The notes: generated by a model from the letters alone, not told the origin. Shown: positions 14,096 to 23,289, counted from the first letter of the stretch. The stretch: DNA of 59,007 nt from an uncultured Rhodospirillales bacterium (GCA_902777205.1 CACYSU010000013.1:31952-90958), one strand, 5' to 3'. Made by a program: numbers and translations.

Positions 14096-15825
14096 TCGTC
14101 GTCCCCTTCGCCGGCCGGCGCGGCGGCAAAGCCGTCGAAACCGTACCCGTAATCGTCATCGTCGCCCTGCTCGTCCTTTTTCAGGCGGATCGTGTCGATC
14201 TTCGCCCCCGGAAAAGCCTTTAACACGGCCGTCACCAGCGGATGCTGCGACATGGTTTTCTTTAAATTTTCGGAATTGGCGCGCGCCTGTTGGATCAGCG
14301 TCTGTCCGCCCTGATGCCCGACAACGGAAACAATCCATTGCCTTCCCGTCCACAGACGCAGTTTTTCGACCATTTCGCCGGCCAGATTGTGCGGCGCGCG
14401 TTCCATGGGGAAAAATTCGATCTTGCCCTGCTCGAAAGACACCAGACTGACGAAGTTTTCCACGTTATAGGCGAACATCATCTCGTTTTGTTTATAGGCA
14501 TAGGCGGCGATGTCGGCCAGTGAATTGAACATGACCGTTTCCTGCGGCTGCGCCGACGGCTGCAGGACGGGCGCCGTGTTGCCCGAAACGCGGACGCCGC
14601 TCCACCCGCTTTGGGCGGAGGGGGCGGAAACGGGCGCGGACGGCGCGGGAATCGACGGCGCGGCGTGTCCCGACCGGATGTCCTTGATCAAATCGGCGGG
14701 CGCGGGCATATCCGCCGCGTAGGCCAGACGGATCAGAACCATTTCCGCGGCCTGCTTTTCCGACGGGGCTTTCAGCGTTTCGTCAACGCCTTTCAACAGC
14801 ATCTGCCACGTGCGGGTCAAAACGGACATCGGCAGCTTTTCCGCCATGGCGGCGCACCGTTCCCGTTCGGCCGCGGCCATGGTGCCGTCGTCGGCCAGCT
14901 CCGGCGCGATTTTGACGCGCGTCAGCCAATGCGTCAGTTCCAGCATATCCTGCAAAACGATGACGGGGTCGGCGCCCGACGCGTACTGGCGTTCAAATGA
15001 ATCCAGCGCGTCCCTGATTTCGCCCTTCATCACCTGTTCGTACAAATCGACGACGGCGGCGCGGTCGGCCAGCCCGATCATCGCCCTGACGAATTCGGCG
15101 GTGACGTTTCCGCCGCCGTGGGCGATCGCCTGATCCAACAGGGAAAGCCCGTCGCGCACGGAACCGTCGGCGGCGCGGGCGATCAGCTTCAGCGCCTCGT
15201 CCTCGGCGGTGACGTTTTCCTTGGCGACGATGTTTTTGAAATGCGCGGTCAGCACGTCGGGTTCGACGCGGCGCAGGTCGAACCGCTGGCACCGCGACAA
15301 AACGGTCGTCGGCACTTTGCGGATCTCGGTCGTGGCAAAGATGAACTTGACGCGTTCGGGCGGTTCCTCCAGCGTTTTCAGCAAAGCGTTGAACGCCGCG
15401 GTGGACAGCATATGGACTTCGTCGATGATATAGATTTTGAACCGCGCGGATGTCGGGTTGTACCGCGTCGTTTCGATGATTTCGCGCACGTTCGCGACGC
15501 CGGTGTTGCTGGCCGCGTCGATTTCGACCACGTCAACGTGGCGGTCTTCGGCGATGGCGCGGCAATGTTCGCACACGCCGCACGGTTCGGCGGTCATGCC
15601 GCCTTTGCCGTCGGGGCCGACGCAGTTCAGGGCGCGGGCGATGATGCGCGCGGATGTCGTTTTGCCCACGCCGCGGATGCCCGTCAGGATGTACGCCTGC
15701 GCCACGCGGTTGGTTTCGATGGCGTTTTTCAGGGTTCTGACCAACGCTTCCTGACCGACCAGATCTGCAAAAGTCGTCGGGCGGTATTTGCGGGCAAGGA
15801 CGCGGTATTCTGTGTTGTCAGTCAT
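14092..15825 (-). CDS. dnaX: DNA polymerase III subunit gamma/tau
   Basis: 577 residues. ATPase of the replication clamp loader and, through its C-terminal part, organiser of the polymerase. 'YRPTTFADLVGQE' opens the AAA+ domain; the Walker A is 'GIRGVGKTTSARIIARAL', the zinc-binding Cys cluster includes 'CGVCEHCRA', and 'IIDEVHMLS' (Walker B) and 'LSRCQRFDLRR' (sensor/SRC) follow. The C-terminal third has a Pro/Ser/Ala linker and a tau-like domain, so full-length tau is encoded. I did not find evidence for or against programmed frameshifting to gamma. The SRP RNA lies just upstream on the same strand. Confidence 0.97.
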   Translation of the reverse strand: MTDNTEYRVLARKYRPTTFADLVGQEALVRTLKNAIETNRVAQAYILTGIRGVGKTTSARIIARALNCVGPDGKGGMTAEPCGVCEHCRAIAEDRHVDVVEIDAASNTGVANVREIIETTRYNPTSARFKIYIIDEVHMLSTAAFNALLKTLEEPPERVKFIFATTEIRKVPTTVLSRCQRFDLRRVEPDVLTAHFKNIVAKENVTAEDEALKLIARAADGSVRDGLSLLDQAIAHGGGNVTAEFVRAMIGLADRAAVVDLYEQVMKGEIRDALDSFERQYASGADPVIVLQDMLELTHWLTRVKIAPELADDGTMAAAERERCAAMAEKLPMSVLTRTWQMLLKGVDETLKAPSEKQAAEMVLIRLAYAADMPAPADLIKDIRSGHAAPSIPAPSAPVSAPSAQSGWSGVRVSGNTAPVLQPSAQPQETVMFNSLADIAAYAYKQNEMMFAYNVENFVSLVSFEQGKIEFFPMERAPHNLAGEMVEKLRLWTGRQWIVSVVGHQGGQTLIQQARANSENLKKTMSQHPLVTAVLKAFPGAKIDTIRLKKDEQGDDDDYGYGFDGFAAAPAGEGDDE

Positions 15826-15867
15826 GATTTCCGGCGGCGTTGAAAGGGGGAATGGCTTTAATTTAAA

Positions 15868-15960
15868 GGAAACCGGACGGCGACCCGCCTTAAAACCGTT
15901 GCGGCTGCTTTCTTCCGAACCTGACCGGATTGGCGGCCAAAACGTCCGCCGCCGGTTTCC
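15868..15960 (-). ncRNA. ffs: Signal recognition particle RNA (4.5S type)
   Basis: On the minus strand, the conserved SRP domain IV motif is present at 15903-15926 (GGTCAGGTTCGGAAGAAAGC then AGCC), with the GGAA tetraloop region and the internal loop. The ends pair: GGAAACCGG at the 5' end is exactly complementary to CCGGTTTCC at the 3' end, with further pairing (CGGCG/CGCCG) inside. This gives a hairpin of about 93 nt, the short bacterial form. The RNA scaffolds Ffh for co-translational membrane targeting. A position directly upstream of dnaX on the same strand is common in alphaproteobacteria. Ends are judged from pairing and could be off by a few nt. Confidence 0.93.
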
Positions 15961-16064
15961 GTCCTCTATTTATGGGCATTTTCGCCCCAAGTGCAAGCAT
16001 AACTTTTCCCTTTTTGAAAATATGATCGCGAATCGGCCGTTTTCCGCCGTTTTTTCAACAACGC

Positions 16065-16095
16065 TTGACAAAGGGGCTTTTTACGTTTTTATGTA
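16065..16095 (+). promoter_or_regulatory. Probable promoter of fabD
   Basis: A perfect -35 box TTGACA (16065-16070) is followed after 18 nt by TTATGT (16089-16094) or, one base further, TATGTA. It lies about 45 nt before the fabD ATG. The rest of the 311-nt gap between dnaX and fabD holds the SRP RNA and otherwise nothing I recognise. Confidence 0.5.
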
Positions 16096-16136
16096 TCGGT
16101 CGATTGATTTTATTTTCCGCAAAGGAGTTAAGCTTT

Positions 16137-17078
16137 ATGGTTCAGGCTATCGTTTTTCCGGGGCAGGGGTCGCAGGCCGTCGGCATGGGAAAGGATTTGG
16201 CGGACGCGTTCACCGTCGCCAAAGAGGTTTTTTTGGAAGTTGACGACGCTTTGAATGAAAACCTCAGCAAAAAAATGTTTGAAGGGCCGGCCGACGATTT
16301 GCTGCTGACCGAAAACGCCCAGCCCGCGCTGATGGCGGTCAGCATGGCCGTCGTGCGCATTTTGCAGCAGGAAGGCAAGATTTCGCTGGCGGAAACGTTC
16401 AAATACGCGGCGGGACATTCGCTGGGCGAATATTCCGCGTTGTGCGCGGCGGGGGCTTTCGACATCACGACGGCGGCGCGTTTGTTGCGCACCCGCGGCC
16501 GCGCCATGCAGCAGGCCGTTCCGGTCGGACAGGGCGGCATGGCCGCTTTGATCGGCGTGACCGTCGAACAGGCCAAGGAGATCGCGGCCGAAGCGGCGCA
16601 GGGCGACGTTTGCGTCGCGGCGAACGACAACGCCCCCGGACAGGTCGTCATCAGCGGCACGACGGCGGCGATCGACCGCGCCGTCAAAATCGCGGCGGAC
16701 AAAGGCGTCAAACGCGCCGTCAAACTGGCCGTCAGCGCACCGTTTCACAGCCCGATGATGCAGCCCGCCGCCGACGTGATGGCGCAGGCTTTGGCGGACG
16801 CGGAAATCAAGGCGCCGCGCTTTCCCGTCATCGCGAACGTGATCGCTCGTCCCGTGACCGATCCGGCGGAGATTCGCAAGCTGCTGGTCGAACAGGTGAC
16901 GGGTTCCGTGCGTTGGCGCGAAAGTATGCTGTTCGCGGTTGAAAACGGCGTTGACACGATCGTCGAAGCCGGTTCGGGCAAGGTTCTGACGGGCATGGCG
17001 AAACGCATTTCCCCCGATCTGAAGGGAATCGCGCTGAACACGCCGCAGGATATTGAAGATTTTTTGAAAACGCTTTAA
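16137..17078 (+). CDS. fabD: Malonyl-CoA:ACP transacylase
   Basis: 313 residues from the ATG at 16137, which has AAAGGAG 8 nt upstream. The frame is open to a TTG at 16065, but that codon is part of the promoter. Transfers malonyl from CoA to ACP to supply fatty acid elongation. The nucleophile Ser95 lies in 'GHSLGEYSAL', and the catalytic His204 in 'SAPFHSPMM'. The N-terminal 'FPGQGSQAVGMG' is typical. First gene of a fabD-fabG-acpP-fabF run; fabH and plsX are not in this window. Confidence 0.97.
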   Translation: MVQAIVFPGQGSQAVGMGKDLADAFTVAKEVFLEVDDALNENLSKKMFEGPADDLLLTENAQPALMAVSMAVVRILQQEGKISLAETFKYAAGHSLGEYSALCAAGAFDITTAARLLRTRGRAMQQAVPVGQGGMAALIGVTVEQAKEIAAEAAQGDVCVAANDNAPGQVVISGTTAAIDRAVKIAADKGVKRAVKLAVSAPFHSPMMQPAADVMAQALADAEIKAPRFPVIANVIARPVTDPAEIRKLLVEQVTGSVRWRESMLFAVENGVDTIVEAGSGKVLTGMAKRISPDLKGIALNTPQDIEDFLKTL

Positions 17079-17114
17079 TGTGATCCACATCCAACATTTG
17101 AAAAGGGAAAAGAA

Positions 17115-17849
17115 ATGGACTTTACGGGAAAATGCGCTCTGATCACGGGCGCCACGGGCGGCATCGGCCGCGTCATCACGAAAAAACTGCATGACGCGGG
17201 CGCGACCGTCATCATTACGGATATGCGGCAGGAAGCTTTGGACGCTTTCGCAGCCGAATTGAAAGAAAGGGTTTTCGCTTTCGCCTGCAATCTGGGCGAT
17301 CCCGCCGACATCGAATCGCTGGTGTCCAAGGCAGAAAAAGCGGCCGGCGCCATCGACATTCTGGTCAATAACGCCGGATTGACCAAAGACGGTCTGTTCC
17401 TGCGTATGAAGGACGAGGACTGGAATTTGGTTTTGAACGTAAACCTGACCGCCGGATTCCGTCTGGCGCGCGCCGCGATCCGCGGCATGATGAAACGCCG
17501 TTACGGGCGCATCGTTTCGATGGCTTCGGTCGTCGGCGTGACGGGCAACCCCGGACAGGCGAATTATTCCGCGTCCAAGGCCGGATTGATCGGTATGACG
17601 AAATGTCTGGCGGCGGAAGTGGCCTCCCGCGGGATTACGGCGAACTGTGTCGCCCCCGGTTTTATCAAAACCGCGATGACCGACGTTCTGCCCGAAGAGG
17701 AAAAGGAAAAACTGGCGCGCCGCATCCCGATGGGACGTTTGGGATTGCCCGACGACGTGGCGAACGCCGTTGTTTTTCTGGCCAGCGACGAAGCGTCGTA
17801 CATCACCGGACAGACGATTCACGTCAACGGCGGAATGGCGATGATTTAA
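17115..17849 (+). CDS. fabG: 3-oxoacyl-ACP reductase
   Basis: 244 residues. NADPH-dependent reduction of 3-ketoacyl-ACP. A Rossmann fold with 'LITGATGGIGRVI' near the N-terminus, 'NNAGLTKDGLFLRM', and the catalytic Ser138, Tyr151 and Lys155 ('SMASVVG', 'ANYSASKAG'). The C-terminal 'IPMGRLGLPDDVANAVVFLA' and 'ITGQTIHVNGGMAMI' are typical of FabG. A Shine-Dalgarno (AAAGGGAAAAG) precedes the ATG. Operon with fabD; a palindromic hairpin follows. Confidence 0.96.
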   Translation: MDFTGKCALITGATGGIGRVITKKLHDAGATVIITDMRQEALDAFAAELKERVFAFACNLGDPADIESLVSKAEKAAGAIDILVNNAGLTKDGLFLRMKDEDWNLVLNVNLTAGFRLARAAIRGMMKRRYGRIVSMASVVGVTGNPGQANYSASKAGLIGMTKCLAAEVASRGITANCVAPGFIKTAMTDVLPEEEKEKLARRIPMGRLGLPDDVANAVVFLASDEASYITGQTIHVNGGMAMI

Positions 17850-17850
17850 T

Positions 17851-17886
17851 CCTTTTTTCCGCGCCGCGGAAAGGGATGTTTTGATC
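17851..17886 (+). terminator. Palindromic hairpin after fabG
   Basis: CCTTTTTTCCGCG / CGCGGAAAGGG forms a long stem followed by ATGTTTTG. It could end fabD-fabG transcripts, leaving acpP under its own promoter, but the T-run is weak. Confidence 0.4.
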
Positions 17887-18000
17887 TTGGCCGCATTTTT
17901 TGGCTGGTAAAGGCGAAAAAAGTGTGCTAAAGAATGTTGCTTTCGTAAGTGTTCTTGCCTTTTGGACAGGGACACCGTGTCTAAACAAGAGGAATGTAAA

Positions 18001-18237
18001 ATGAGTGATATTGCCGAACGCGTAAAGAAAATTGTCGTTGAACATCTGGGCGTCGATCCTGCCAAAGTGACCGATTCTTCCAGCTTCATTGACGACTTGA
18101 ACGCAGACAGCTTGGATACCGTCGAATTGGTCATGGCGTTTGAAGAAGAATTTTCCGTGGAAATTCCCGACGACGCCGCTGAAAAAATCCTGACCGTTCA
18201 GGACGCTATCGACTACATCAGCAAGAACGCCGCTTAA
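18001..18237 (+). CDS. acpP: Acyl carrier protein
   Basis: 78 residues from the ATG at 18001 with an AGAGGAATGTAAA leader; the frame is open a little upstream but ACP starts here ([19 protein letters not shown]). Carries the growing acyl chain on phosphopantetheine attached to Ser37 in '[12 protein letters not shown]'. Acidic throughout, as the family requires. It lies between fabG and fabF in the usual order, with about 150 nt of upstream sequence and a downstream hairpin, consistent with separate high-level expression. Confidence 0.98.
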   Translation: MSDIAERVKKIVVEHLGVDPAKVTDSSSFIDDLNADSLDTVELVMAFEEEFSVEIPDDAAEKILTVQDAIDYISKNAA

Positions 18238-18253
18238 CAAGCCCGAATACGCG

Positions 18254-18298
18254 TGCCGATTTCTTTCCGATTGATTCGGGGAATCGGCACGTCTTGCT
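18254..18298 (+). terminator. Hairpin after acpP
   Basis: A 10-bp stem CGTGCCGATT / AATCGGCACG with a 17-nt internal part that itself can pair (CCGA/TCGG) is followed by TCTTGCTTT. A terminator or attenuator between acpP and fabF. Confidence 0.5.
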
Positions 18299-18341
18299 TT
18301 AAATACAAGTTTTTTTACCACCAATCTTTCAGGGGATGTAC

Positions 18342-19601
18342 ATGAGAAGAGTCGTTGTTACGGGAATGGGAATGCTGTCGCCTATGGGGCGCGGCGTGGA
18401 TACGAACTGGCAAGGGTTGATTCACGGGAAATCAGCAATCACGGCCGTGACAAAGTACGACGTTTCCGAATCCCCCGCCAAGATCGCGGGACAGGTTCCG
18501 TTCGGCAAGGAAGAGGGACAGTTTGATCCCGACACCGTTATGGCGCCGAAGGATCAGCGCCGCGTCGATCCGTTCATTCTGTACGGCGTTTGCGCCGGAA
18601 CGGACGCGATGGAGGATTCCGGATGGAAACCCGAAACGGACGAAGACCGTTTCCGCACGGGTGTTATGATCGGCGCCGGCATCGGCGGTTTGAGCGCGAT
18701 TTCCGACAGTGCCGTGACGTTGAAAGAACACGGCCCCCGCCGCATCAGCCCGTTCTTCATCCCCTCCTGCCTGATCAACCTGATTTCCGGACAGCTGTCC
18801 ATCAAATACGGCCTGTACGGGCCCAACCATTCCTGCGTGACGGCTTGCGCCACGGGGACGCACGCGATCGGCGACGCCGCCCGTTTGATCATGTGGGGCG
18901 ACGCCGATGTCATGCTGGCCGGCGGCGCGGAAGCGGCGGTTCATCCGCTGGCGATGGCCGGATTCGCGCAGGCAAAGGCACTGTCCACGCATTACAACGA
19001 CACGCCCGAAAAGGCTTCCCGTCCTTGGGACAAGGGACATGACGGCTTTGTCATGGGCGAAGGCGCCGGCGTCGTCGTTCTGGAAGAATACGAACACGCC
19101 AAAAAGCGCGGCGCGAAAATTTACGGCGAAGTCGCGGGCTACGGCCTGTCGGGCGACGGCTATCACGTCACCGCGCCGGCCACGGACAGCCGCGGATCGA
19201 AACACGCGATGCGCATGGCGTTGAAAAACGGCGGCATGACGCCGGAAGACATCGGCTACATCAACGCGCACGGAACGTCCACCCCCGCGGGCGACATTCT
19301 GGAAGTCAACGCGGTCAAGGCCATTTTCGGCGATTACGCGACAAAGGTCGCCATGTCGTCCACGAAATCCAGCATCGGCCACCTGTTGGGCGCGGCCGGC
19401 GCGGTCGAAGCGATTTTCTGCCTGAAAGCGCTGCAGGACGGCATCATGCCCCCGACCCTGAATCTGGAAGACCCGATCGAAGGCGCGGAAGACATGAATC
19501 TGGTCGCTTTGAAAGCGCAGGAACGCAAGCTGAAAGCCGTGATGTCCAACTCGTTCGGTTTCGGCGGAACGAACGCTTCCGTTATTTTCAAAGCGGTTTA
19601 G
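18342..19601 (+). CDS. fabF: 3-oxoacyl-ACP synthase II
   Basis: 419 residues from the ATG at 18342 (MRRVVVTGMGMLSPMGRG) with AGGGGATGTAC upstream. Condensing enzyme of fatty acid elongation. Catalytic Cys169 is in 'VTACATGTHAIGDA', and the two His residues in 'INAHGTSTPAGD' and 'KSSIGHLLGAAGA'. 'NSFGFGGTNASVIFK' closes the thiolase fold. It is 8 nt upstream of mltG, so the two are probably co-transcribed, an association common in proteobacteria. Confidence 0.97.
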   Translation: MRRVVVTGMGMLSPMGRGVDTNWQGLIHGKSAITAVTKYDVSESPAKIAGQVPFGKEEGQFDPDTVMAPKDQRRVDPFILYGVCAGTDAMEDSGWKPETDEDRFRTGVMIGAGIGGLSAISDSAVTLKEHGPRRISPFFIPSCLINLISGQLSIKYGLYGPNHSCVTACATGTHAIGDAARLIMWGDADVMLAGGAEAAVHPLAMAGFAQAKALSTHYNDTPEKASRPWDKGHDGFVMGEGAGVVVLEEYEHAKKRGAKIYGEVAGYGLSGDGYHVTAPATDSRGSKHAMRMALKNGGMTPEDIGYINAHGTSTPAGDILEVNAVKAIFGDYATKVAMSSTKSSIGHLLGAAGAVEAIFCLKALQDGIMPPTLNLEDPIEGAEDMNLVALKAQERKLKAVMSNSFGFGGTNASVIFKAV

Positions 19602-19609
19602 GATATTGA

Positions 19610-20860
19610 ATGGCTGCCGGCGGACGGTTGTTTCTGCGGTTGTTCGTGCTGATCGCCCTGTGTTTGTGCGGCGGCAGCGTGTTCAGCTTTTATTCGCTGC
19701 TGTACGAACAAAACAATGTTGCCGAATCGACGGTTGTTCTGGTTGAAAAGGGCGAACCCCTGAACAAGGTGGCCTTGCGTTTGAAAAAGGACGGCCTGCT
19801 AAACAGCGTCGCCGTTTTCAAGGTCGCCGCCCGCCTGTCGGGCAAGGCCACGCAGGTGAAAGCGGGGGAATACCGCATTCCCGCCCGCGCCAGCGCCAAG
19901 GAAATTCTGGACATTTTGGTGTCCGGCCAGACGGTCGTCCGCCGCGTCACCGTGCCGGAAGGCAAAACCAGCCGGCAGATTTTCGACATTTTGATGCAAA
20001 CGGCGGGATTGGCCGGCGAATTGCCGCCGCCGCCTCCGAACGGTTATCTGCTGCCGGAAACGTATGTGTTCAGCTACGGTTCGCCGCGCAGGGTCATCCT
20101 TGACCGCATGACATCGGGGATGCGCCGGACGATCGACGAACTGTGGCCGTCCCGTCATCCCGACCTGCCCTACACGACGAAAGAGGAGGCACTGGTTCTG
20201 GCGTCCATCGTCGAAAAGGAAACGGCTCTGCCCGCCGAACGGCCGCGCATCGCCGGCGTGTTCGTCAACCGTCTGCGCAAAGGGATGCGCCTGCAAACCG
20301 ACCCGACCGTGATCTACGCGGTGACGGACGGCACGATGGAACTGCACCGCCGCCTGACGCACAAGGATTTGCGCACGCCGCATCCGTTCAACACCTATAT
20401 GAACAAAGGCCTGCCCCCCGCGCCGATCTGCAACCCCGGCCGCGATTCGATCCAAGCCGTCCTGCGGCCGCAAAAAACGAACGAAATCTACTTTGTCGCC
20501 GACGGAACGGGCGGCCACGTCTTTTCCAAAACGTTTGACGAACATAAACGCAACATCGCCAACTGGAAACGCGCGCGCCGCAAAAAACGCGCCGTTCCGG
20601 CTAAAAAGAAAACGGTTCAGGTGAAGCCGAAACAAACACCGAAAAAGGCCGCCGCTTCATCGGCCGTTGCGCCCGTTCCCGCACCGACGCCCGATCTTTC
20701 GGACGTGCAGATCATTGACGAACCGGCTTTGGAACACGAGGAAATTCTGGATCAACAGGATCTGTCTTTGGATATCATCGACGATGTTTTGATTGAACAG
20801 GCGTCGGAAAAGCCCGCTTTGCCGCCGGCTGAAAAATCCGCGCCCGCCAAGGGGAAATAA
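19610..20860 (+). CDS. mltG: Endolytic murein transglycosylase MltG, with long basic C-tail
   Basis: 416 residues. Inner-membrane lytic transglycosylase that cuts nascent glycan strands. One transmembrane helix (about residues 8-30), a LysM-like segment, then the YceG domain with 'LASIVEKETAL' (catalytic Glu in this motif, about E202), 'RIAGVFVNRLRKGMRLQTDP' and 'HPFNTYMNKGLPPAPICNPG'. After residue about 320 comes an extra 95-residue tail of Lys/Ala/Pro followed by an acidic stretch, longer than in E. coli MltG. It would follow the catalytic domain on the periplasmic side. The tail may recruit partners. Confidence 0.93.
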   Translation: MAAGGRLFLRLFVLIALCLCGGSVFSFYSLLYEQNNVAESTVVLVEKGEPLNKVALRLKKDGLLNSVAVFKVAARLSGKATQVKAGEYRIPARASAKEILDILVSGQTVVRRVTVPEGKTSRQIFDILMQTAGLAGELPPPPPNGYLLPETYVFSYGSPRRVILDRMTSGMRRTIDELWPSRHPDLPYTTKEEALVLASIVEKETALPAERPRIAGVFVNRLRKGMRLQTDPTVIYAVTDGTMELHRRLTHKDLRTPHPFNTYMNKGLPPAPICNPGRDSIQAVLRPQKTNEIYFVADGTGGHVFSKTFDEHKRNIANWKRARRKKRAVPAKKKTVQVKPKQTPKKAAASSAVAPVPAPTPDLSDVQIIDEPALEHEEILDQQDLSLDIIDDVLIEQASEKPALPPAEKSAPAKGK

Positions 20861-20862
20861 GA

Positions 20863-21600
20863 ATGAAATTCGCTTTTTTGTTTGCGCTGATGTTTTGCAC
20901 ACCGGCTTTCGCGTCGTTTGAAGACGGCCGCAAAGCGTTCGTTCAGGGGGATTACGGCGCCGCTTTTGATCAATGGCGTCAATCGGCCGAGGACGGCGAT
21001 CTGTCCGCGCAACGCAACATCGCCCATATGTACCGTTGGGGCAAAGGCGTGCCGCAGGATCTGACGCAGGCCGCTTTCTGGTATTATTCGGCGGCGAAGG
21101 GCGGGTTGGACACGGCGCAATACAATCTGGGCGTCATGTACCTGCGCGGCGAAGGCGTCCCCCGCAACGAAGAAGAGGGCGTCATCTGGTTGGAACGCGC
21201 GGCGGAACAGGGCAACAAACAGGCGGCCGACAGGCTGGCGCATTTAAAGGTGGAAACCGAACACGAACCGCCGACGGACGACGATCTGCTGGCGCCGGCC
21301 GTTTCCAAAAAAGCCGCCGCCGCCCAGCCGGTCAAAATGGTGACGAACGTGAAAAAGGAACCGCCGCTGTACGCGCATCTGGCGTCCTATTACACGCAGG
21401 AAACGCTGGAAAAGGGGTGGCGCGAATTGAAACGGACATATCCCGAACTGGCGCGGTTCAAAACGCTTGAAACACAGGTGACCCTGCCCGAAAAGGGAAA
21501 GTACATCCGCTTGTACATCAAAGGAAAGGCCGCCGATGTGCGTGACACCTGCGGCCGTTTGAACGCGAAAAAACAATATTGCCTGATCAGCTATCCGTAG
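20863..21600 (+). CDS. Periplasmic Sel1-repeat protein with SPOR-like domain
   Basis: 245 residues. Signal peptide 1-17 (ends PAFAS). Sel1 repeats at about 25-130 ('GDLSAQRNIAHMYRWGKGVP', 'GLDTAQYNLGVMYLRGEGVP'). The last 75 residues ('YAHLASYYTQETLEKGWREL' to 'CGRLNAKKQYCLISYP') look like a SPOR domain, which binds glycan strands lacking stem peptides at the septum. It starts 2 nt after mltG. A lytic transglycosylase and a denuded-glycan binder in one operon make functional sense. Its last 14 nt overlap the convergent gene. Confidence 0.78.
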   Translation: MKFAFLFALMFCTPAFASFEDGRKAFVQGDYGAAFDQWRQSAEDGDLSAQRNIAHMYRWGKGVPQDLTQAAFWYYSAAKGGLDTAQYNLGVMYLRGEGVPRNEEEGVIWLERAAEQGNKQAADRLAHLKVETEHEPPTDDDLLAPAVSKKAAAAQPVKMVTNVKKEPPLYAHLASYYTQETLEKGWRELKRTYPELARFKTLETQVTLPEKGKYIRLYIKGKAADVRDTCGRLNAKKQYCLISYP

Positions 21601-22657
21601 GCTGCTGCGGCGCGGTCTGGTTGATTTTATAGGGCTTTTTTTCCGCCTTTTTATTCGACCAGATCAATTTGGCATAGGTACGCATATCAATCACCTTGTC
21701 CGTTTCGTCCAGAATTTCCTGACCCAAAATGGTTTCCAGCACGTCTTCCATCGTGACGATGCCCAGCCACGTTCCCAGTTCGTCATACACGACGCCGATA
21801 TGGTTGTGGGTGCGCAGCATTTCCGTGAAAACGTAATCAACGCTGGACGACGACGCGATTTCCAAAATCGGGCGGATGCAGTTGTTGATCGGCAAAGTGG
21901 GGTCTTTGCCCAGCATATCCGATTTGTGCACATAGCCGACAAAGATTTCCTCGTCTTCGTTTTTCATGACGGGATAGCGCGAAAACGAATGTTGCGTCGC
22001 GGTCGTGATGAATTCCTGCACGCTGATGCCCGACAGGACGGTGACGCACACGTTGCGGGGGGTCAGCAGGTCTTTGACCTTGATATCCTCCAGATTCAGC
22101 GTGTTGCAAATCATGTTGTATTCGTCGTCGTCAAGGAAATTTTCCGTGCGCCCCATTTTCGTCAAGGCCTTGATTTCCTCGCGGATATCGGTCTTGACGC
22201 CGTTTTTCGGGGTGATCAAAGCCGTCAGCAGTTCAAAGAATTTCAGGAAAGGTTTCAGCACGAACAGCAGGATATTCAGCATGAAACACAAAAATCCGAT
22301 CAGTTTGTTCCAATAGGTCGCGCCGATGGTCTTGGGGATGATTTCGCTGCACGTCAAAATCAGTACGGTCATAATCGCGGACGCCAACCCGACGTATTGC
22401 TGGCCGAACACGGCGGCCACCTGCGCGCCGATACATGCGGCGCCGGCGGTGTTGGCGATAGTGTTCAACATCAAAATCGCCGCCAGAGGGCGGTCAACGT
22501 GAGCTTTCAAATAGGAAATCTTTTTATAAAGCGTCGGCTTGCTTTCCTCCAGTCGGGCGATATAGCTGGGGGTGATGGACAGCAGGGACGCTTCCAGCAT
22601 GGAACATAAAAACGACAATCCGACCGTTAAGACGACCAGAATAACAAGCAGAGTCAT
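21587..22657 (-). CDS. CNNM/CorC-family membrane protein (DUF21 plus CBS pair)
   Basis: 356 residues. An N-terminal DUF21/CNNM domain with about four membrane helices (residues 1-150; 'CSEIIPKTIGATYWNKLIGF'), a linker 'ITPKNGVKTDIREEIKALTK', then two CBS domains (about 195-330; 'LTPRNVCVTVLSGIS', 'GWLGIV'-like 'GTWLGIVTMEDVLETILGQE'). The CorC_HlyC C-terminal domain seems absent. Members transport or sense magnesium or other cations, with CBS domains binding adenine nucleotides. The older name 'hemolysin' is misleading. Overlaps the SPOR gene tail to tail. Confidence 0.88.
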   Translation of the reverse strand: MTLLVILVVLTVGLSFLCSMLEASLLSITPSYIARLEESKPTLYKKISYLKAHVDRPLAAILMLNTIANTAGAACIGAQVAAVFGQQYVGLASAIMTVLILTCSEIIPKTIGATYWNKLIGFLCFMLNILLFVLKPFLKFFELLTALITPKNGVKTDIREEIKALTKMGRTENFLDDDEYNMICNTLNLEDIKVKDLLTPRNVCVTVLSGISVQEFITTATQHSFSRYPVMKNEDEEIFVGYVHKSDMLGKDPTLPINNCIRPILEIASSSSVDYVFTEMLRTHNHIGVVYDELGTWLGIVTMEDVLETILGQEILDETDKVIDMRTYAKLIWSNKKAEKKPYKINQTAPQQPTDS

Positions 22658-22739
22658 AAAAACCTCAAAGGAACAGACAACCGATTAAGAAATAACACTT
22701 ATTTTTAACGCGGTCAAAGGGAAAACAAAGGATTTTCAA

Positions 22740-23288
22740 TCATGCGGCGTCGCTTTGCGCGGGGGACGCGGCGGCATCGTCCGCTTTCGCTTTTTCCCGT
22801 GCGTCCAGAATCATCCGGCGCATGACGAAGGAATAGATGGTCAGGGTGGTAACGTCTTCAATGCATCCGCCGACGGAACGGCCGGCGATGTCGTGCACCA
22901 ACCACAGCGAACAGCAGCAGATGAAACACGCGCGCAGCTTCACGCCGCCGGAATACGCCGAAACGAACGTGGCCAGCAGCACCGCCGCGACGGGCAGCAG
23001 GCTGTAAAAGTTTTTATATCCGCAATAACCGGAAACGATCGCGAACGCCGCGAACGGGAAAGCGACCATCGCGCCTTTGAAATAAATGTTGACGTACATA
23101 CGCGTGCCGACGACGATTTTGGACAGCGCCGCGCTGATGTTTCCCAACATGAAATGGTGGACGCTGAACAGCAGGCTCGACACGGCGAACAGCAGAAACA
23201 GCCGTTTGTCGTTTTTCTGCATGGCGGCCGTCATGGAAACCGTGTAGGCGACGTATCCCAATATTTGCGGCAGGGAAAAAAAGTCCAC
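22740..23288 (-). CDS. YgjV-like inner-membrane protein
   Basis: 182 residues from the GTG at 23288, one base past the hisF stop. A TTG at 23309 inside hisF is an alternative. Six hydrophobic segments. The N-terminus 'FFSLPQILGYVAYTVSMTA' and 'LLFSVHHFMLGNISAAL', plus 'KNFYSLLPVAAVLLATF', fit the YgjV family of inner-membrane proteins, whose function is unknown. The C-terminus is a charged and Ala-rich cytoplasmic tail. Directly downstream of hisF on the same strand, so probably in the same transcript by position alone. Confidence 0.65.
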   Translation of the reverse strand: MDFFSLPQILGYVAYTVSMTAAMQKNDKRLFLLFAVSSLLFSVHHFMLGNISAALSKIVVGTRMYVNIYFKGAMVAFPFAAFAIVSGYCGYKNFYSLLPVAAVLLATFVSAYSGGVKLRACFICCCSLWLVHDIAGRSVGGCIEDVTTLTIYSFVMRRMILDAREKAKADDAAASPAQSDAA

Positions 23289-23289
23289 T

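Noticed and set aside
14092-15825. Programmed frameshift in dnaX
   Set aside because: Not established; I did not confirm a slippery heptamer with a downstream stem, so no claim is made.
16128-18134. Open frame of 668 codons on minus opposite fabD, fabG and acpP
   Set aside because: Overlaps three certain genes and has no recognisable sequence of its own.
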